In this document: positions 32,001 through 33,863 of the stretch, one piece after another
Layout of the letters: every line of letters starts with the position of its first letter
Numbering within the stretch: position 1 is the stretch's first letter
Assembly (NCBI GenBank): GCA_028718945.1
Contig: JAQUKT010000012.1
Coordinates: forward strand, 1-33,863
DNA length: 33,863 nucleotides
Source: Actinomycetota bacterium
GTDB lineage: Bacteria; Actinomycetota; Geothermincolia; Fen-727; JAQUKT01
Direction: 5' to 3'
The notes under the pieces: generated by a model
Database searches by the model: none
What the model was told of the DNA's origin: nothing
What the model saw: the letters and a program-made list of their open reading frames with translations, nothing else
Made by a program: the position numbers and the translations under genes

Positions 32001-32793
32001 CATTTTCGAGAACCCCGAAGTCGCTCGACTTAAGCCTCTCAACCTCATTTCTCAAATATCGCCTTCCCTTGACTACAGCATTTTTCAACGATTCGCCTCG
32101 AGCAAGCCCAGCCGCTATTGCTGATGAAAGTCTGCATCCCGTTCCCCTCACCCTGAAATCATCAATCCATGGAGATGAAAAAATCTGAAACTCACCTCCA
32201 TCATAAAGGATATCAAGTGCTTCCGAAGAGCCACCCTTTTCTTTTCTGACCCCGGTTACAAGAACTGATTTTGCTCCCAGTCTCTCAAGATAAAGACACG
32301 CAGTTTTAACATCAGCAATTTCTGTAACAGGAAACCCGCAAATGGTGGAAATTTCCCGGACATTTGGAGTCAGAAGCGAAGAGGCAGCGATTGCCTTCTC
32401 CCTGAATACCGAAATTCCATCATCGTCAATCAACGACGCGCCGGATGAACTTCTGAAGACCGGGTCAACAACAACCCAGCCGTTGAAATTCAAATCAAGG
32501 AATTCCGAAACAAGTGAAACATTACCCGCGTAACCGAGCATTCCAATTTTGATAGCGTCAGGGGCACAGACCTCAAAAATTTCACTTATCTGGCGCAATA
32601 CCACTCCAGGAGAGAGATCGTATCTTCCGCTAACGCCACGCGAACTCTGAAAAGTTATCGACGTCGCCACAGCCATGGGATATGCGCCCATCTGCCTTAT
32701 GGAAAGAACATCAGCAATTATTCCAGCCCCCCCTGACGGGTCGAGACCTCCAATGCTCAAGACGCACCTGTTGTTCTCACCTGAAGTGGTCAT
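31981..32793 (-). CDS. thiD: Hydroxymethylpyrimidine/phosphomethylpyrimidine kinase
   Basis: Phosphorylates HMP and HMP-P in thiamine synthesis. Ribokinase-like: VLSIGGLDPSGGAGIIADVLSIRQMGAYPMAVATSITFQSSRGV, KIGMLG, VVDPVFRSSSGASLIDD, LLTPNVREISTICG, VLVTGVRK and WIDDFRVRGTGCRLSSAIAAGLARG; the last holds the catalytic GTGC. Start set at ATG 32793 (270 residues), overlapping thiL by 17 bases; ATG 32823 adds ten unusual residues. The final GGQVLQ and stop come from repeat D, so the original C-terminus was altered. It is coupled to thiL. Confidence 0.94.
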   Translation of the reverse strand: MTTSGENNRCVLSIGGLDPSGGAGIIADVLSIRQMGAYPMAVATSITFQSSRGVSGRYDLSPGVVLRQISEIFEVCAPDAIKIGMLGYAGNVSLVSEFLDLNFNGWVVVDPVFRSSSGASLIDDDGISVFREKAIAASSLLTPNVREISTICGFPVTEIADVKTACLYLERLGAKSVLVTGVRKEKGGSSEALDILYDGGEFQIFSSPWIDDFRVRGTGCRLSSAIAAGLARGESLKNAVVKGRRYLRNEVERLKSSDFGVLENGGQVLQ

Positions 32794-33751
32794 ATCCCTT
32801 TCCAATTTCCTCAAACTTACCATCTCGCAAAAGCTTCAGTTCACAATCAGATGTTATGGTTCCAATTTTAGTAACAAAACTTCCAAGCTGTGCCATGTCT
32901 TTCTCTATCTCTTCATAACTGGAAGAGGAGCAGGTAAAGACAAGTTCATAGTCCTCACCACCCTCAAGAGCCCAGGCAAGAGGGTCTAAACCAAAGATTT
33001 CGGCTAACCTTAGAACCTCGGTACTCAAAGGGATTGATTCCGTAGATATTTCACACCCGACATCGCTCTCACGACAGATATTCGCAATATCAGAAGAAAG
33101 ACCATCGCTTATGTCCTCGAGCGCGCTTGCTCTCATGCGAGCAATCAACTGCCCTTCAACTATTCTTGGCCTCGGTCTCAAGTGAGACTCAACGAGACCC
33201 GGGAATCTCTCCAACAGTGATTTTTCCCCGCTTTTGAGAATCTCAAGACCGGCAGCCGATTCCCCAAGGAAACCGGTAACGGCAATCAGGTCGCCCGCAC
33301 AGGCACCACTCCTCAAAACAGGACCAGCAAGAGAAGGAATCCCGGCAACCGCAACGGTAAGCCCAACTCCTCCTTTTCCCTTTGAAACATCACCTCCAAC
33401 CAGCGCACAGTTATACTGAAGAAAAGCGTCTATCGCTCCCCCAACAATTCCTTTCGCCAACTTCTTTGAGGGTGCCCCGGCAAAAGAAAGAGCAATCATC
33501 GCGCAAACTGGCTCTCCGCCCAAAGCGGCAATATCGCTCATGCTTGCGCAAGCCGCCTTCCAGCCAACGTCCATCGGATTGTGCGTCGAGAAGTCGAAGT
33601 GAATTCCCTCGAAAAATGAATCGATCGAAAGAAGCACATTATCATGAGAAAACTGAAAAACCGCAGCGTCATCACCAATTCCCACCACCACCCCTGGAAA
33701 CGATTCTTCTGCCATTTCTCGTATGAGTTCGATTATCTGCGCCTCGGTCAT
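32777..33751 (-). CDS. thiL: Thiamine-monophosphate kinase
   Basis: Converts thiamine monophosphate to the cofactor thiamine diphosphate. PurM-like fold: VVVGIGDDAAVFQF near residue 21, IDSFFEGIHFDFSTHNPMDVGWKAACASMSDIAALGGEPVCAM, LVGGDVSKGKGGVGLTVAV, VTGFLGESAAGLEIL, ALEDISDGLSSDIANICRES and LEGGEDYELVFTC. These are the metal and ATP residues of the family, complete in 324 residues. ATG at 33751 has GAGGGG upstream at long spacing. It overlaps thiD, giving a thiL-thiD unit. Confidence 0.95.
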   Translation of the reverse strand: MTEAQIIELIREMAEESFPGVVVGIGDDAAVFQFSHDNVLLSIDSFFEGIHFDFSTHNPMDVGWKAACASMSDIAALGGEPVCAMIALSFAGAPSKKLAKGIVGGAIDAFLQYNCALVGGDVSKGKGGVGLTVAVAGIPSLAGPVLRSGACAGDLIAVTGFLGESAAGLEILKSGEKSLLERFPGLVESHLRPRPRIVEGQLIARMRASALEDISDGLSSDIANICRESDVGCEISTESIPLSTEVLRLAEIFGLDPLAWALEGGEDYELVFTCSSSSYEEIEKDMAQLGSFVTKIGTITSDCELKLLRDGKFEEIGKGYDHFR

Positions 33752-33778
33752 CCTATTTTCTTTCCCCTCGGAAGGAAT

Positions 33779-33862
33779 CTACCTCGGCTTGAAGTCACCG
33801 CTAAAGAATTTAGAAGAACTTTTCAACACTTCCCTTTTTCGCTCTCGAGAAAAGATGGTATG
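33779..33862 (-). CDS. Possible 3' end of an upstream gene (27 codons visible)
   Basis: On the minus strand a frame enters from the window edge and ends in TAG 27 bases before thiL; it reads HTIFSRERKREVLKSSSK and continues to a final KPR. A second frame ends earlier, at TAA near 33810. Too little is visible to identify a gene or to choose between them. Confidence 0.25.
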   Translation of the reverse strand, partial: HTIFSRERKREVLKSSSKFFSGDFKPR

Positions 33863-33863
33863 A

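Noticed and set aside
32794-32823. Longer thiD start at 32823
   Set aside because: Adds ten residues not typical of ThiD, has a weak ribosome site and increases overlap with thiL; ATG 32793 fits better.

Overview
The window looks like a chromosomal housekeeping segment from a bacterium of the Actinomycetota, probably a deep-branching, medium-GC, uncultured lineage. This placement is inferred from gene content and order; no rRNA is present. Supporting points are a WhiG/FliA-type sigma factor next to xerC and rpsB, a DivIVA-like coiled-coil gene beside coaD (the position of SepIVA in mycobacteria), a small DUF5679 zinc-ribbon gene, and the order rplS-lepB-rnhB-yraN-comM-dprA-xerC-whiG-rpsB-tsf-pyrH-frr. 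GC is roughly 45-50 percent by eye. TTG start codons are unusually common.

Layout. Almost everything is on the minus strand, so transcription runs from high to low coordinates. 31343-33751 holds thiL, thiD and a YfcE-type phosphoesterase. 28437-31316 is a plus-strand interruption carrying a large (alpha/alpha)6-barrel glycosidase-like gene and rpmB. 22400-28368 carries recG, rsmD, coaD, a DivIVA-like gene (closed by a clear terminator), yceD, rpmF and a stand-alone DRTGG/BioD-like protein. 14905-22282 carries rnc, a ROK kinase, smc, ftsY and an unrecognised 334-residue protein. A plus-strand LUD-domain gene at 14210 faces away from the DUF5679 gene, which has its own strong terminator. 9929-13634 is the SRP/ribosome block: ffh, rpsP, khpA, rimM, trmD and rplS. 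1-9919 holds lepB, rnhB, yraN, comM, dprA, xerC, whiG, rpsB, tsf, pyrH and the start of frr.

Functionally the genes serve translation (S2, S16, L19, L28, L32, EF-Ts, RRF, TrmD, RimM, RsmD), protein export (Ffh, FtsY, LepB), chromosome maintenance (Smc, XerC/D, RecG, RNase HII, DprA, ComM), cofactor synthesis (CoaD, ThiD, ThiL), UMP phosphorylation and RNA processing.

The most interesting structure is a family of four palindromic elements bounded by GGGGTC...GACCCC (17051-17082, 28437-28517, 30996-31062, 31920-32000). The two 81-bp copies differ at one base. Two copies have landed on the 3' ends of unrelated genes (thiD and the glycosidase-like gene) and supply the same last residues and stop codon, GQVLQ-stop. 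Other points of interest are a 10-bp stem just upstream of rnc that could be an RNase III self-regulation site, a 13-codon leader ORF plus a small hairpin in front of rplS, a long acidic tail on ribosomal protein S2, and the unrecognised gene in the ftsY-ffh interval. I see no CRISPR array, prophage, rRNA or convincing tRNA gene.
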